Source: Perkinsus olseni
Taxonomy: Eukaryota > Perkinsozoa > Perkinsida > Perkinsidae
Direction of reading: 5' to 3'
DNA: 64,000 nt
Assembly: GCA_013115135.1 (NCBI GenBank)
Contig: JABANP010000008.1
Coordinates: forward strand, 186,001-250,000
In this document: piece after piece, positions 45,901 to 58,797 of the stretch
Layout: the number at the start of each line of letters is the position of its first letter
How positions within the stretch are numbered: the stretch's first letter is position 1
Program-made: the position numbers and the translations under genes
Notes under the pieces: generated by a model
Told to the model about the DNA's origin: nothing
The model's database searches: none
The model's input: the letters and a program-made list of their open reading frames with translations, nothing else

Positions 45901-48900
45901 CCCGCGAAGATCGGTTGGCATGTTTCCCCAGCTGCCGCTCAAATAGAGACGGTCCTATTTAGCCTCTCGAGCCGTGTCACGTCTCCAAAACTGATATTGT
46001 GCTGAAAGCTTGTGCTGAATCGAGTTTCAGTCGAAATAAGTCCACGGCGAAAGAAGGCTCAACACGATGCGGTATCATGTTTATAATGCACCGTCCGGGA
46101 ATTGAACCCGGACCATCTGCTTGGAAGGCAGATATCCTAACCATTAGACCAACGGTGCGTTCGTGCTACTGACTTGTGCGGGCGGCTAGGATAGTATGAG
46201 GCGATTCGTTCACGAATCGCCTAGCACGCTGGGCGTAGCTAACAAGGTTGAACTCGTATAACCGGCCGTAGGTTGAACACTAAGTCGTGCCTTCTTTAGG
46301 TGCGCGTCTGCGTGATACCGCGTCAAACGGTCTGAGCAACGTTTTGCGGGATATTGTAGTTCTCATGTCGGGCAGGAATATTTGGGTAGACGAAGAGGTG
46401 AAGTCGCAATGCTCAGGCATTGTTTGGAACATGGCGGCAGGGGTAGCCGAAGAACCTTTCATGTCTTTCAACCAAACTCCCGAGACGTGTTTTTCAGTTA
46501 TACACTTGTGGTCACTACGTGGCGGCATCGACGTGGTTCGAACTGTGTTTGCAAACTGTCGATGGGGACTCCAAGTATCGCTGCTGGCAAGCGCAAGCTC
46601 TCTGCTCATACAGATCTGGTGCCTACGAGGAAGGTCGTGCTGGTTCATCGTGCGGCTGGGCCAAATGATCCTCCGGAAGGTATTCGTCTCTCCAAGGAAG
46701 CACTGCGCCTGTGTCCGGATGCCACAGCAAAGTCACAACCTCTACTCGCGATGGTCAACTGCGCAATCGATGGACGGCTCACCACAACCAGTGAGAGCTG
46801 TCTGCCGCCTCTGGCTGTCACCTTGGACTAAAGTCTAAGGGATGTCATCGCTATGACTAGTGTGCGTGTACTGAGGACCATGAGGACTTAGATGATTGAA
46901 AGCTCAATTGGCTTGACCAGGGTTGCAACCACGCTTTCTTATCCATCGGAATGAAAACACAGTCAAGGATAGTTGTGGCTTGCTGCCACCCCTGCCGGAG
47001 TTGGGCGCGAGAGAATGGGCTCTCTGTGGTAGTTGCCGAGATCATATCCGAGCTTGAAGAGCTTAGTTTAAGCGAAGACCAGAATCTATCGCCACAGCTT
47101 CTAGTCTCCGTAATGAACAAGCTAGATGGCTTGGAGGATGCGCGGCAGTACGTCCCGCGTTGTCTCAAGGTAGGCTACCAAACTGTTCGAGCTACACGGT
47201 GTAGCCTACACCTCATTTCCTAACTCATCGGAGCTCAGTTGGTGGGGCAATGCTTGTGCAAGGGCAGTGATGGTACACCAGTGGACTTGCTGGATCGGCT
47301 AACGATATTTCGTTGCATAGCGAAGAACGCAATAGATGCCGGGCGACCACAGTGCAGCCCTACACTACTTGGAAGCATCCTGCGAGGGACTGATGCAGGT
47401 AAGGCGGAGAGGGTCGCAGTGAATTGCGCCCTTGCGAGTTGAGTGACTTCGTATGCTAGCGAAACTACAAAGGAACAACGTAAATTCAGTGCGTTGTATA
47501 CTCTCGCTACATTTTTCAAATTGACTGCAAGGACATCGAGGAAGCTTTCGTGGGGTATGCAACGGCCTATCCATCGGAGCCAACGTGGCATGCGTTGTTG
47601 TCGGAGTCGCTATCGTCTAGTGGTTAGGACGTCACGTTGTGGCCGTGACAACCCCGGTTCAAATCCGGGTAGCGACTTTATTCTATTAGTTCTCGTGCTT
47701 CCTCGCCAACGCATCCGGGAGGACTCCACACCTCCGATTGCTTATTTCCCCCTCAGGATGGGCTTGAGAGCTGCGGTTCCGAGCAGGACCGAGTAATAGA
47801 GCAGGTAGCCGCTATGTTCAGAATTGGATGGAACCTCGGCGTCCAGTTGGGTAACAATGAGGACCAGGAACCAGAAGCTTGGGACGCAGTAGTGGTCTTC
47901 TTTGGTAACAGCTTGCAGATGACTCGCCGCGTGCTGCTTCCGAGGCCTTTCGTGCATTGCGTTGCGCCCGCATATTGATACGACGTTTCCTTCTTCCCTA
48001 CGAAAAATCAAGAGTAGACCCGAGCGAGGAGGACTCAGGAAAGGTGAGAGGCGCACATCTGATGAGTCATGCCGCATCAACCATGGTCAGCCTCGCTCAC
48101 CTGTCGAACACCTGTGATGACGCTGTGTATGCTCATTTTTTCAGTTAGCTGATGATGCCCGAATGTGCCTGGTGTTCATGCTCACCGCTGTGACGAGAAT
48201 GGCGATGCGTATGGAAGAGTCTGGGCAGACGCCGACGGAAGTGCCGTAATCCACTATCGGGAGGGGGGGTCAACCGAACAGAGTTTGCTCGAGTTAGCTA
48301 GGGGGGATAGCAAGTCTGTTCAACAGACTTGCTCCTGATGCATGAGATAGCTGGAATGATGTGTTCTTCAGGGCGGCTGAAACAGCTGAGTCTGAGATTG
48401 ACAGCCTTGGCGAGGTCAGAAGCTTGAAGAATTTGTCAGTGACGGAGTTGTATAAAGTAGGCGCTGTATGATCACCATTCCCTCGCTGCTGGACGGAAGC
48501 GAACAACTGCTCGCCGGTCCACGAGCACGAACTGTATTCCCACAGGTGGGGCTGGCCTTACTGGGGTCTGCTTCAGCTACAGAAGAGAACACTGAAATGG
48601 AAGGGCTCTCGGTGTCAGCCGTTGATACTGTTATTCGAGTTCAAATGTACAGTGGGCGCCCTTTCCGGATCCTCCCCCAGCGCTGGAAAGAGGCTGCTCG
48701 AGGCTAAGCGGATCTTGGAATCAGCTCGAACGAGAGGTATAGCGTCAAATGACTGGCTTGAGGTATGTTCGGCAACCCCAAACCCTTAGAGGTGTCCACC
48801 CGCGCTTATTGTTCAACAAGATACTCACATCATGGTGTCTAAACCGCCGCCCGCCAGCGCTCGATGTGGCAGGACTAGTCCTGTCGGTTCTCACCAGCTC

Positions 48901-49742
48901 CCCTAGTGAAGCTGGCAAGATGCTGCCCGTTTATTATAGGGAGAGATTGCGGGCTCAGGAGGGAGCTGATGACTTGACTCTTCAGGTGAGATCTAACGGT
49001 CTTCCAGGGCTCTCGTGAACCGTTATTTAAGGTCTTCACTGTCCATCAGGAAGGTCTTGTTCTCAGGTTTTGGGCGATTTGTTGGTTTTCTTGGATGATA
49101 TCGTGAAGTCCAATGGAGTTGCGTCTTTAGAGGAGGTATGTTGCAGGTTTACTGTTCCGGGAGCATTCTCATCGTTGGAAGGAGCCAGGATGCTCGCTGT
49201 GACCCTCAGGTTGGATACAGTGCCGAGGAAGTCAAATGGTTGTTGTGTTACTCATGGGACAGAGCAGTCCTATTATACAGGTCTCACAGCCCGTGGAAGC
49301 TCGCCGCGGCCTCATCGCTCACTGTTCATATCCTCCGCTCGTTTTATTCATAATCCGCTCTGCAATACACGTCCACATTCCAATTTGGCGATCTTTCAGG
49401 CGGTGCAGTTACGTACTCGCTGAACGCATGATGAGCAAAAGCATGTCTTTCTTGAGGTTTGCGCCGCCCGAGACCAAAGAGTCTCTCGAAGGTGAGCATT
49501 AGTCGTCGCAACGATTCCACCACCGTCGCACCGAGGTCTTGCGTGGGGGTGGGCTATTATCAGGTCTCATGGCGCAAGCTTATGACCAGTGTTTACAGCG
49601 GGTGCCGGCGTAGCCATCTTACAATATCAGTAGACGCGCTAGTATAACGGAATCACAATGTGGTTCACAAGTTCATGGAGTTCGTTCGTGCTTACTGTCC
49701 TCGGCGGCGGGGAATGTTTCTCACTCTCACCTGTTGCGTTCG
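42941..49742 (+). CDS. Unidentified multi-exon, helical TPR-like coding region (one or more genes)
   Basis: Nearly all good frames are on the plus strand, short (40-90 residues), helical and followed by GT donors, as expected for a gene with many short introns. Examples: DLLISIGSAPEAHNVDTLAR (43.35 kb), EVAEEWAAANAALTRGITIF (44.15 kb), ICRLLAEVHSMQRQPEKALE (44.95 kb), SIAAGKRKLSAHTDLVPTRK and GIRLSKEALRLCPDATAKSQ (46.6 kb), ENGLSVVVAEIISELEELSL (47.0 kb). Spacing and composition suggest alpha-solenoid/TPR proteins; a Spo22/ZIP4-like or separase-like origin crossed my mind, but no diagnostic motif is visible. Two tRNA genes interrupt the region, so at least two transcription units are likely. 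Gene boundaries and number unknown. Confidence 0.3.
45534..45562. repeat. Tandem pair of odd-length palindromes
   Basis: GACCACA-C-TGTGGTC (45534-45548) is followed directly by ACCACA-C-TGTGGT (45549-45561). Each is a perfect inverted repeat around a single C. Confidence 0.8.
46087..46158 (-). tRNA. tRNA-Gly (anticodon TCC)
   Basis: On the minus strand a 72-nt cloverleaf. The acceptor stem pairs GCACCGT with ACGGTGC, the A box is TGGTCTAATGG, the anticodon arm is CTGCC-TTCCAAG-CAG with TCC, and the B box is GGTTCAATTCC. The discriminator base is A. No intron and no encoded CCA. Confidence 0.93.
46199..46222. repeat. Perfect hairpin upstream of tRNA-Gly
   Basis: AGGCGATTCGT-TC-ACGAATCGCCT, an 11-bp perfect stem with a 2-nt centre, 41 nt upstream of the tRNA-Gly 5' end. 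It could influence Pol III transcription or end a convergent transcript; no further evidence. Confidence 0.75.
47606..47677 (+). tRNA. tRNA-His (anticodon GTG)
   Basis: 72-nt cloverleaf. The acceptor stem pairs GTCGCTA with TAGCGAC, the A box is CGTCTAGTGG, the anticodon arm is GTCACG-TTGTGGC-CGTGAC region with GTG, and the B box is GGTTCAAATCC. It is followed by a T-rich TTTATTCTATT that could act as the Pol III terminator. The G at -1 required for tRNA-His would be added post-transcriptionally, as usual in eukaryotes. Confidence 0.93.
48309..48333. repeat. Perfect 12+1+12 palindrome
   Basis: AGCAAGTCTGTT, a single C at 48321, then AACAGACTTGCT: a perfect 12-bp inverted repeat with a 1-nt centre, directly after a G-rich run. 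About 0.004 such palindromes are expected by chance in 64 kb of random sequence, so it is unlikely to be accidental. Confidence 0.85.
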
Positions 49743-52700
49743 ATGGAGAGCCTCGGCCTTGTACTGGGCATACTCTCGGCTTACTCGGACGTGACGAGCG
49801 TTCGGTCCAATCATGGAACGTCTGCTCTCAGACTGATCTCACAGCACGTGGCAGGGCCCGAGAGTGCGCCTGTCCTCTGGCGACCGAAGGAGAGCTACGC
49901 TCGCACCACTAAGATGTATTGGTTCCCAGAAGTGCCGTATACCGAAATTCAAGTATTCAGGCGTAAGTTCCGGCAGCTGGTCCAGCAGAAGTTCGACAGC
50001 AACGTGGACAGCTATGAAGCGCTGTACAAATGGTCTGTGGAGAATCCAGGTTGCATCAGTTAAGGTCCCTCGAGACGGATTACTGTGTGCTCTCAGGCCT
50101 ATTCTGGTCCGTCTGTTGGGACTTCGTTGGTATGATAGGGGATAAAAACTCAATCCCTATAGAGAATGAGAACGACATGGTACTTTGGGATTCCGTCCTG
50201 CCTGAGAATGTCCTCTGAGCTACCAGCTGCGGGAGCGACTGGGCCTCAGGTATGCGCTCAGTTCTTCCCACGCGGTTATGTGAACTTAGCCGAGAACTGT
50301 CTCCGGCCGAGCAGAAACAAGATTGCTTGTATCTTTAATGGAGAAGGCCGCACCACTAGTGAGCTGTACCTTCTTGGCGCGGGCTGCGAGATTCAGTCCT
50401 GTGGTTGATCAGGATCAATGACTCGTCACGAGCTACGAGGGATGGTGTCTGTTCTCCAGCAGGCATTTGTGGCTAGAGGCATTACAAAAGGCGATAGGGT
50501 GAGTAGAAGCCTCATCGCATCACAGGCGTACAGGGCATATCATGCAGGTCTGTGGAGTGGTGGCCAATACACCGGAGACCATAGCAGTCATGCTTGCGCT
50601 GGCATCCCTTGGAGCGATATGGAGTAGTCGAGCACAACGAGGTCCGTGTGGGTGATTGTTATCCCCTTGGCAGGTAGCATATCGCCTGACTTCGGAGCTG
50701 CAGGCGTGGTGGAGCGATTCGAACAGGTGAGGGCTCGGTTCTTAAACTACCAAAGTACATTTCTCGCAGTCCGTTCGTCCTTTCTTCCTTTCCAATACTG
50801 GCTTCGCCTTCGCGCAGTTGAAGTATCGTATCATACAACAGAACAAGGACTCGTAGGTAATCGTCAGGTGTCCCCGAAAATGTTATTCCTGGCCGACGGA
50901 TACTTCGTGAAAGGCAAATGGATGGGCGAGGAAATGACTGCAACGGCTCGGGATATCGTTCACCAACTTGGCTTCGACGACAAACTGGGGAATGTTGTGG
51001 TGAGTCGATCAGTCGTCTCATCATTCCGGTCTCCAGAGAGCTCGCCGTATTGCATACGGTTAAGTCCGGTGTCTCTCGGCGGCAATCTTCCCATTGGAGT
51101 AGGGGAACTGACGAAGTGTGCCCAGGTGCTTCCATTCAAGCGTTCCGGGTCGAGGAGGACTCGCCTACCGTATCAGACTCTGCGTAACTTCGTCAGGGGC
51201 TTCAAGCCGAGACGCATTGAGTACACCAGGACAGCCTTCAATGACCCCGTCTTCATAATGTTCTCTAGCGGGACTACTGGAAAGCCTAAATGTGAACCTC
51301 TTCGACAACTCACTGCGTTCTCAGAAGCGAGAATGCTCGCTCTGTTTGCGTTTGGCGGTCATATCTCCCTCCCAGGTATTGTACACAAGCACGGATGCCT
51401 CCTCCAGTTGATGAAAGAACATCAACTCCACTGCGATATCCGTCCCGGAGACAAGGCCTTGTAACGTGGAGTGTCCACACAGGACCAGATGGCACTGCAT
51501 GATGCTCAGTTACTATACCACCACAGCTTGGATGATGTGGCAGTGGCTGACCTCAATGTTGGCTTCAGAGGCGACTATACTCTTGTAGGTTACAGTACAA
51601 CAACCCGATGAGCTTGATTGCGCTGTGGAGTTCGTTGGCTCTCCATGAGCTTTCCTCAGATACGACGGTAACCCGTTCTATCCCACTCCAGCCGTTCTGC
51701 CCGAAGCTCTGCAGGAAGCACGGTGTCACGTTCTTCGGAATCTCGGCGAAGTGAGCAGTTGGATGGTGCGGACCGTGGGCTACCACTGAGACTCGCCCTA
51801 GATACATTGATGCCGTGCGCAAGGCCGTGGAGCGAGACCCCAAGTTACTATCACAGCTCGACATGGATCAAGTCAAGACCATTGCCAGCACAGGTGTGTC
51901 TCAGAGCGGCCAAGATAGTCCTTGTGAGCGGTCCACTGGATAGGGTGAGCCTATTAGGTTCCCCCTCTGGTACCGGAGAATTTCGACTTCCTCTACAGTC
52001 ACTGGCCGCACATCTGTGTCTCGTCTATAAGTGGCGGAACCGATATTGTCAGCACCTTCATGTTGGGCAATCCTGACGGAGTCGTTAGGTAGACCGAACG
52101 TCGTTTGAGGAACTCACGCTCTTGCCCTCTGTCCTGCACGGTATCCTCGTCGCTAGTTGCTTGGGTTCCTCATCGACTGTGATTCATGGTCATACTCAGG
52201 CGAGGGCAAATTCAATGCCGCGGATTGGGTATGGCGGTGGAGGTATGGGACGACTCTGGGCGTCCAGTTCAGCCGGGCGTTACAGGCGAGCTCGTCTGTA
52301 TGTGATGGGGGTAGCCTTGTGAGCAATGAGACTGCCTTAACGGCAGGCACTAAACCTTTTCCATCGCAACCCTGGGGGTTCTGGGGCGACGACGCGACCA
52401 AGACAAAGTGAGAGCGAATAATGCTCTGCTTCTCGCATAGTGACGGCGTACTCTTGAGCGTTGCGCCCTTCCTCTTTCCACTAAGTGGAGGCTTCATCTC
52501 ATTCGCTCGGGACCCGTGCCTAGCAGGTATCGTGCGGCCTACTTCAGCAGCGACTTTGGCCCCAATGTGTGGTACCACGGTGACTTCTGCGCGCTGTATC
52601 CCGAGGGTGAGTCGGCTAGCCTCGCTCATCGTCAGCATCCGCCCTCCTTGTCCTCAGGTGGACTGGCGGTCTTCGGCCGCAGTGACGCTACGCTGAATCC

Positions 52701-53297
52701 CGGTGGTGTGCGGATCGGCACAGCAGATATATATAAGGTTGTGGAGCACATGTCCGAGGTAGTCTACGTATCAGCTCGAGGCGTTCTTCTCTTGACCGTG
52801 TTGTGTGTTTGTGATTGCGAATGAGTGTTGTATTCAGATAACGGAGGCGCTTTGCTGCGGGGTCACTCGTGGCGGTGACGTCGTCATCGCTCTGTTCGTA
52901 GTACTTCATGCCGGAGTTACGTTGGACAACGACTTGAGGGCTAAGATCCGACGCGAAATACAGGCGAACTGTACTCGCCACCACGTGAGTCACAACACAG
53001 AGAGCGCTGAACTCTCGACCGGATGTGTGATGATACTCTCTCCTGCTTTGAAGACTTGTTAAAAGACTATCATCTTGATGTTATGCGGGATTGTTACGGG
53101 CTTATTGACTCTTAACATTGATGTCTTAAGGGCAGGTGCCGGGTATAATAGAGCAAGTTTCCGATATTCCACGGACCAAGAATGGGAAGATTGTTGAACT
53201 GGCCGTCCGCGAAGTCCTCCACCGCCGCAAGGTTAAGAACGTCAGCGCCCTGGCCAATCCCGAAGTTTTGAGGGAGTTCGAGAAGTTCGCGATATGA
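49743..53297 (+). CDS. AACS: Acetoacetyl-CoA synthetase
   Basis: ANL-superfamily enzyme activating acetoacetate with ATP and CoA (cytosolic). Exons carry [53 protein letters not shown] (about 50270), [11 protein letters not shown] (about 50470), an exon with [16 protein letters not shown] (about 50690), [20 protein letters not shown], and the AMP-binding P-loop [14 protein letters not shown] (about 51250). After an 80-nt intron come [20 protein letters not shown] and [20 protein letters not shown]. Later exons give [15 protein letters not shown] (about 52045), [32 protein letters not shown] and [15 protein letters not shown]. The C-terminus [20 protein letters not shown] includes the catalytic Lys region, and [13 protein letters not shown] ends at TGA 53295-53297. 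The LYKWSVENP and [11 protein letters not shown] ends are AACS-specific compared with acetyl-CoA synthetase. The exact start is uncertain. Confidence 0.85.
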
Positions 53298-53722
53298 GGA
53301 AAGTTTGATTTTTTGTCATTTGGATAAGCCTTATGAGTTTCATCGCAGACGCTCGGTCGGCTTTCGGTTGTATGTAAATATCATCTACATCGAGTTGATG
53401 ATAGCATTGGGCTCTCATACTTCTAGTCGTGTCCGCCTGTGGAAGGCCCTGATGTCGAGTCCCACCCGACGAGTGGTAACCTTCGCCTTCAGCTGTACAC
53501 CACCACGGAATACGTGCAGAAGAAAATCACCAAGATCATGTTTATCGGGCTCCAACGCTTCCGATCGACTGTTCCGGAACAGAATCTGCCGACGATCGAC
53601 GTCGCCTGCTGGGTGGTATGCGTTCCTGAACTTCCTGCTCTCAACTTTTGAATGCGGCTGCTCAGTTGCAATCCCGCTCACCCGTGACAAGATGAGCTTC
53701 GTGCCTACCCTCAGGGATTGAA
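53298..53722. other. Short unresolved stretch between AACS and NTPDase
   Basis: About 425 bp. One plus-strand frame (about 53439-53650: VESHPTSGNLRLQLYTTTEY then VQKKITKIMFIGLQRFR) looks protein-like but has no recognisable family, start or neighbour. It may be part of a small gene or chance. Confidence 0.3.
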
Positions 53723-55863
53723 ATGCATCCTCCATTCATGCTACTGTACATCTTCCTGAATCTCATCGCTACCACTTCATCCGTCAGAGTACCGCAGACT
53801 GCAGAAAACGCAACTGCAGTCGAGGCACCCAATCCGTGGTTCTACGTCATGGTAGGTGGCAGTAGGGCCAGCTCATCGGTTGGTAGCCAGTACGACTCCG
53901 AAGCGAATCTCTTAAGGTTATTGACGCTGGATCGAGTGGGTCACGTATGAAAGTATTTCAATACCGCCTACCTTCTCCAGTTATCAACTCCTCTGCAACT
54001 GATTCAATCGACAGATACATCGTGTGTAAGTCGGGCTGCATCCGTATGTGCCGACGCGGTTACTGCTGATCTCAACGTTTTATCTCGAATACTTCGGTGG
54101 TATAGGGTAGCGGCCAGGAAGTCTCATTCTCCCAGTTCCTGAGCTCATTGGCTCGTTCAAGACATCTCCAGGCATATCATATTCGGCATTAGCGCCCAGC
54201 AGTGTTGTGAAGTCTTTACTGGCTCTGGTGGAATATGCGAAGGGCCGTTTAGCTGCCGTGAGGCCCTTCTGGAAATACTTTCCAGTTTACCTCAGAGCCA
54301 CCGCAGGTGAGATCAAGTGCTAGTTGCGAGCTAAGTGCATCATCCCGCTTTGCAGGCATGCGAGATGTCGTGCCAGCTCGTCGAGACGCTCTGATGCACG
54401 AGTGCATTCGGTATTTGAAAGAGACGCCGTTTTATTTCCGGGAGGATTACGCACAAGTTTTGTCTGGTAATTGGCAAGTTTCGGAAGAATTTGCGAGCAG
54501 TAATGTCGATCCGCGTTTGGATGAATGAGTCCTTCCAGTAGGCTGAGTGCCATACTGTCTTCTGGCGCTCTCAGCCCTGGGAAACAAAAGCAGGCCACTT
54601 GGGTTGCGATGAAGCGTTTCTGCCCAGGTGAGGAAGAAGCAGCTTTCGGGTGGTTGTCTCTCAACGCGGATAACCGCACTCTTGCGGGCTACGACCAAGA
54701 CGCCAGCCTGGGTTGGCTGGACATGGTGATGAGGCCTCTGAGCTCCCTAGATTGCCGCATTTGACTGCATCTTCAGGGAGGAGCCTCCTTCCAAATTGCC
54801 TTTGTCCCGACGCGCTCCCACTACGTCCTACAGAACCTCTTCCCGTTGGCTTTATCACCTAAGGGCTATTCCTCTATTCGGTGAGTGCTCCCGACATGTG
54901 CTCGGTACGCTGTCTCCTAGCCGGGAGCTCCACTTCTTCTGCGCAGACTGTATACGAAGTCCTACTTGCATTACGGCTTAGTCGAGGCCAACAGGCGAGT
55001 GAGCGCAGCGATCATATCCAAGGAGCTTCTCAGAGTAACGTGTGCTCGGCTATGGGATTCAGCTGGGGGACCTAACCCGTCAGATCAAACGGTCGCTTCT
55101 CAGGTAGATTCTGTGTCCACCATCAACAACCCTTGCTATTTCAAGGGCATGGATTATCAGCCAGACTTTGCAACGGCGCTCTTTCCAAATACCGCTGGCA
55201 GTAGTCATGCGAGGAACTGGCGACTTTGGTGCCTACTCTCTTTCGGGTAGTCGTTCACTCAGTTCCTTCAGATAAATGCGCCGCGCTGGTTCGACAACTC
55301 TTCGGGTCGAGCACTACCACCTGCTGGGTCAGAGACTGCACTTTCGACGGCGTGTATCAGCCCAGGATAGACAACACACGATTCGTTGCTGTGAGCAACT
55401 TCGCCACGGTGAGGCGTGAAGAATAGTCGCTGAGCCCAGCGCTCGAAGGCCGCGCTCGTTCTGCTATTATAGGTGGCAGACTCGCTGGGCTTGCATGCTA
55501 CTGGTAGCCTCGAGGAGTGGCATCAGGCAACACGCCGTGTGTGCTCTATGCCTTATGACGAGTTCACGACTATGTACGCTCATGTGAAGCGTCGACGTCG
55601 GGATGGTCTCTGCTTCGACTCGACCTACCTCTATGTCTTGCTCAGTGAGGTGAGCAAAGCCACCAGTGGCCTACATAAGGAAGGGCTCGTGTTGTGTGGA
55701 GTCTCCTCTAGTACCGTGTCATCATGTTCAGTTCTTGAAGTTCGGCTCAGCAGTCAATACCACTCTGGAGTTCAGAAAGTACACGAGGTCCGGTATAGAA
55801 CTCGACTGGACGTCCGGAAGCGTTACTTACACTGTACGGAGTCCCCAAGCTTCACCGCGCTGA
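53723..55863 (+). CDS. Secreted GDA1/CD39-family nucleoside triphosphate diphosphohydrolase
   Basis: Apyrase-type ecto-NTPDase. Signal peptide MHPPFMLLYIFLNLIATTSS. A short intron (about 53853-53917) joins WFYVM to VIDAGSSGSRMKVFQYRL (apyrase-conserved region 1). ACR2 LRATA|GMRDVV spans another intron at about 54306-54355. ACR3 is EEEAAFGWLSLN (about 54625). ACR4 LGWLDM|GGASFQIAF spans an intron at about 54725-54777. NNPCYFKGMDY and CFDSTYLYVLLSE follow; a further intron leads to FLKFGSAVNTTLEFRKY and the ACR5-like GIELDWTSGSVTY, stop at 55863. No C-terminal membrane span follows, so the enzyme is predicted to be soluble and secreted rather than double-anchored like CD39. It hydrolyses extracellular NTP/NDP. 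Related secreted NTPases are known from apicomplexan parasites. Confidence 0.85.
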
Positions 55864-56969
55864 GCGTTCAAACGAGGAGATATCTCTTGTCCACAGGCTA
55901 GCGCTACACCAACGACGACGATCTCAGCTTATAGGAAGGCGGTTTCGATGGCCTCAGTAGCGAGCCAGGAGGGGTTCTTGGGGGAGACCAGCGAGGAGGT
56001 GACCCTTAACAAAGCAGTTTGAATGCCGTCGGTTTTCGAGCCCGCTCCTCGTTAGGCGCTGAATGCCACATTCGGGGAGACAGGGCTCCGAGGAATTGCG
56101 CCCTTCTTCATGGATGAGGTCTTCCCGCCGTTCTCTAACGATGACGAATTGCAAGAAGAGATTGAGCTGGAAGAATTGTTACTCTCAAGGTATGGCGACA
56201 TCTCACATGGAATTGGTGAACGATTTCACGCACTATAGTTTGTATAGTCACGACTGTCAATTGCCCTTCTGATGTAGTGGACGGGTTGTGCTTATCATAG
56301 TCGCGCAGCCTGTAGTTCCGAGTCCGTTCGCCCTCAGGGAACCCAGATTAGCGAGCATGCCAGAGTTGGAGATCATGACTTGATGGCATCAAGCCGATGG
56401 CCCCGTCTCCTTATTGCGTAGTCGATGACAAGAGCATCGTCTTACGCTGAGAGACGTTCACCGCAGAACTCTATTTTTTTGCAGAAGCAATAGCTTCCGC
56501 TCTCACGGTAGCATTCATGTATGCTGTGTGGAGCCCTGGAGAGCAAGCGAAGCATCATCATTCAATGGTGATTCTTTGATATTCCGTCATCTGGATGATG
56601 TCGACTCAGAAATCATTAGCGTATGCATTCTTGTACAATCGCATGTTATTGTGAAGCTGCATTATCGAACACCTTATAGAGCTTGTTGGGTTCATATTAA
56701 GCGAGAGCGCTGTTACTGCTGGGCAGACAGCAAGAAGGTGGCCAGAGACACTGTTTCGCACGGGTCTCCCACGGTTATTTACCGATGTTCAGTCTGAGTG
56801 TACCTGCTCACCAAGACCACAGCTTCCACTTGGATTCTTAGTGCGGGGCAGCATCCTCGGTTATGATAATCGTAATCGATTTTTTTCTTTATTCTCGATG
56901 AGGGGCAGGCTCACCGTCCGAATCATTGATGTATTTCGGCATAGTGCCCAGACATTGATGTATAGCAGC
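55864..56969. other. Region with one small coding-like frame, otherwise unassigned
   Basis: An acidic frame near 56060-56240 (GLRGIAPFFMDEVFPPFSND, then ELQEEIELEELLLSRYGD) is protein-like and could be a terminal exon of an unidentified plus-strand gene. The rest, including 56500-56800, has no domain that I recognise. Confidence 0.35.
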
Positions 56970-58797
56970 ACTTGCCAGGGGCACTATCACCAGTCACCAG
57001 AGGCACTGTCGCTAGTCACCACATGCACTATTACCGGGCGCTAAGAGCATTGTCACCTATCACAGACCCACTGTCACCAGACACCAAAGGCACTATCGCC
57101 AGCCGCCAAATGCACTATCGCCAGCCACCAGAGGAACTGTCACCAGTCACCAGAAGCACTATCACCAGTCACCAAAGGCGCTATCACCAGTCACCAAATG
57201 CACTATCACCAGACACCAAATGCACTATCACCAGTCACCAAAGGCACTATCACCAGACACCAAATGCACTGTCACCAGTCACCAAAGGCACTATCACCAG
57301 TCACCAAAGGCACTATCACCTGGCACTAAGAGCATTGCCACCTATCACAGACCCTGTCGCCAGTCACCAGAAGCACCACCAGCAGTTATCAGAGGCACTA
57401 TCACCAGTTACCAGGGGCACTAATACCAGTCACCAAAGGCACTAACACCAGTCACCATCACCGGTCACCAGAGACACTTGTCACCATTCACTAGAGGCAC
57501 TATCAGCAGTCACCAGAGGCACTATCAACAGTCACCGAATGCACTATCACCAGTAACTAGAGGCGCTGTCACCTATCACAGACTGACTGTCACCAGTCAC
57601 CCGAAGCAGTATCACCAGTCACCGAAGCCGCTATCACCGGTCATCAGAAGCGCTGTCTCGGGGCACTAAGAGCATTGCCACCTATCACAGGCACACTGTC
57701 ACCAGTCACCAAATGCACTATCACCAGCCACTACAGTAGAGGCACTGTCACCAGTCACCAGAAGCACTATCACCAATCACCAAATGCACTATCACCAGTC
57801 ACCAAAGGCACTATCACCGGGGTCACCAGTCACCCGAAGCAGTATCACCAGTCACCGAAGCCGCTATCACCGGTCATCAGAAGCGCTGTCTCGGGGCACT
57901 AAGAGCATTGCCACCTATCACAGGCACACTGTCACCAGTCACCAAATGCACTATCACCAGCCACTACAGTAGAGGCACTGTCACCAGTCACCAGAAGCAC
58001 TATCACCAATCACCAAATGCACTATCACCAGTCACCAAAGGCACTATCACCGGGCACTAAGAGCATTGCCACCTATCACAGACCCTGTCACCAGTCACCA
58101 GAAGCACCATCACCAGTCACCAAAGGCACTGTCACTAGTCACCGAAGGCACTATCACCGGGCGCTAAGAGCATTGCCCCCTATCGCAGACCCACTGTCAC
58201 AAGCCACCAAAGGCGCTATCACCAGTCACCAGAGGCACTGTCACCGGACAATAAGAGCATTGCCATCTATCACAGACACACTGCCACCAGTCACCAAAGG
58301 CGCTATCACCAGTCACGAGAAGCACTATCACCAGTCACGAGAAGCACTATCATCAGTCACCAAAGGCACTATCACCGGGCACTAAAAGCATTGCCACCTA
58401 TCTCAGACCCTGTTACCAGTCACCGGAAGCACCATCACTGGTCACCAAATGCACTATCATCAGTCACCAAATGCACTATCACCAGTCACCTGTCACAGAC
58501 CCTGTCACCAGTCACCGGAAGCACCATCACCAGTCACCAAATGCACTATCACCGGTCACCAAAGACACTGACACCGGGCACTTGAAGCATTGCCACCTAT
58601 CAGTCACCAGTTACCAAAGGCGCTAGTCACCAAAAGCACTACCACCAGTCACCAAAAATACTATCACCAGTCACCAAAGGCACTATCAACAGTCACCAAA
58701 TGGACTATCACCAGTCACCAAATGCACTGTCACCAGTCACCAAAGGCGCTATCACCAGTCACCAGAGGCACTGTCACCAGTCACTAAGAGATAGCTC
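56970..58797 (+). repeat. 22-bp minisatellite array, forward orientation
   Basis: About 1.8 kb of degenerate tandem repeats of a 22-nt unit (CACCAGTCACCAAAGGCACTAT; common variants AGACACCAAATGCACT, CCTATCACAGACCC). The 22-nt period cycles through all three frames, giving open frames of 22-residue repeats (HYHQSPKALSP...). These are a by-product, not evidence of a gene. Confidence 0.95.
57593..58058 (+). repeat. 233-bp higher-order duplication inside the minisatellite
   Basis: The segment beginning CACCCGAAGCAGTATCACC near 57597 recurs 233 bp later near 57830. By eye it continues without mismatch through the distinctive TCATCAGAAGCGCTGTCTCG and CAGCCACTACAGTAGAGGCA variants. It is a recent unequal-exchange or replication-slippage duplication within the array. 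Confidence 0.85.

Noticed and set aside
42941..49742. Assignment of the TPR-like exons to separase or Spo22/ZIP4
   Set aside because: No diagnostic catalytic His/Cys or family motif could be found; the resemblance is only helical composition.
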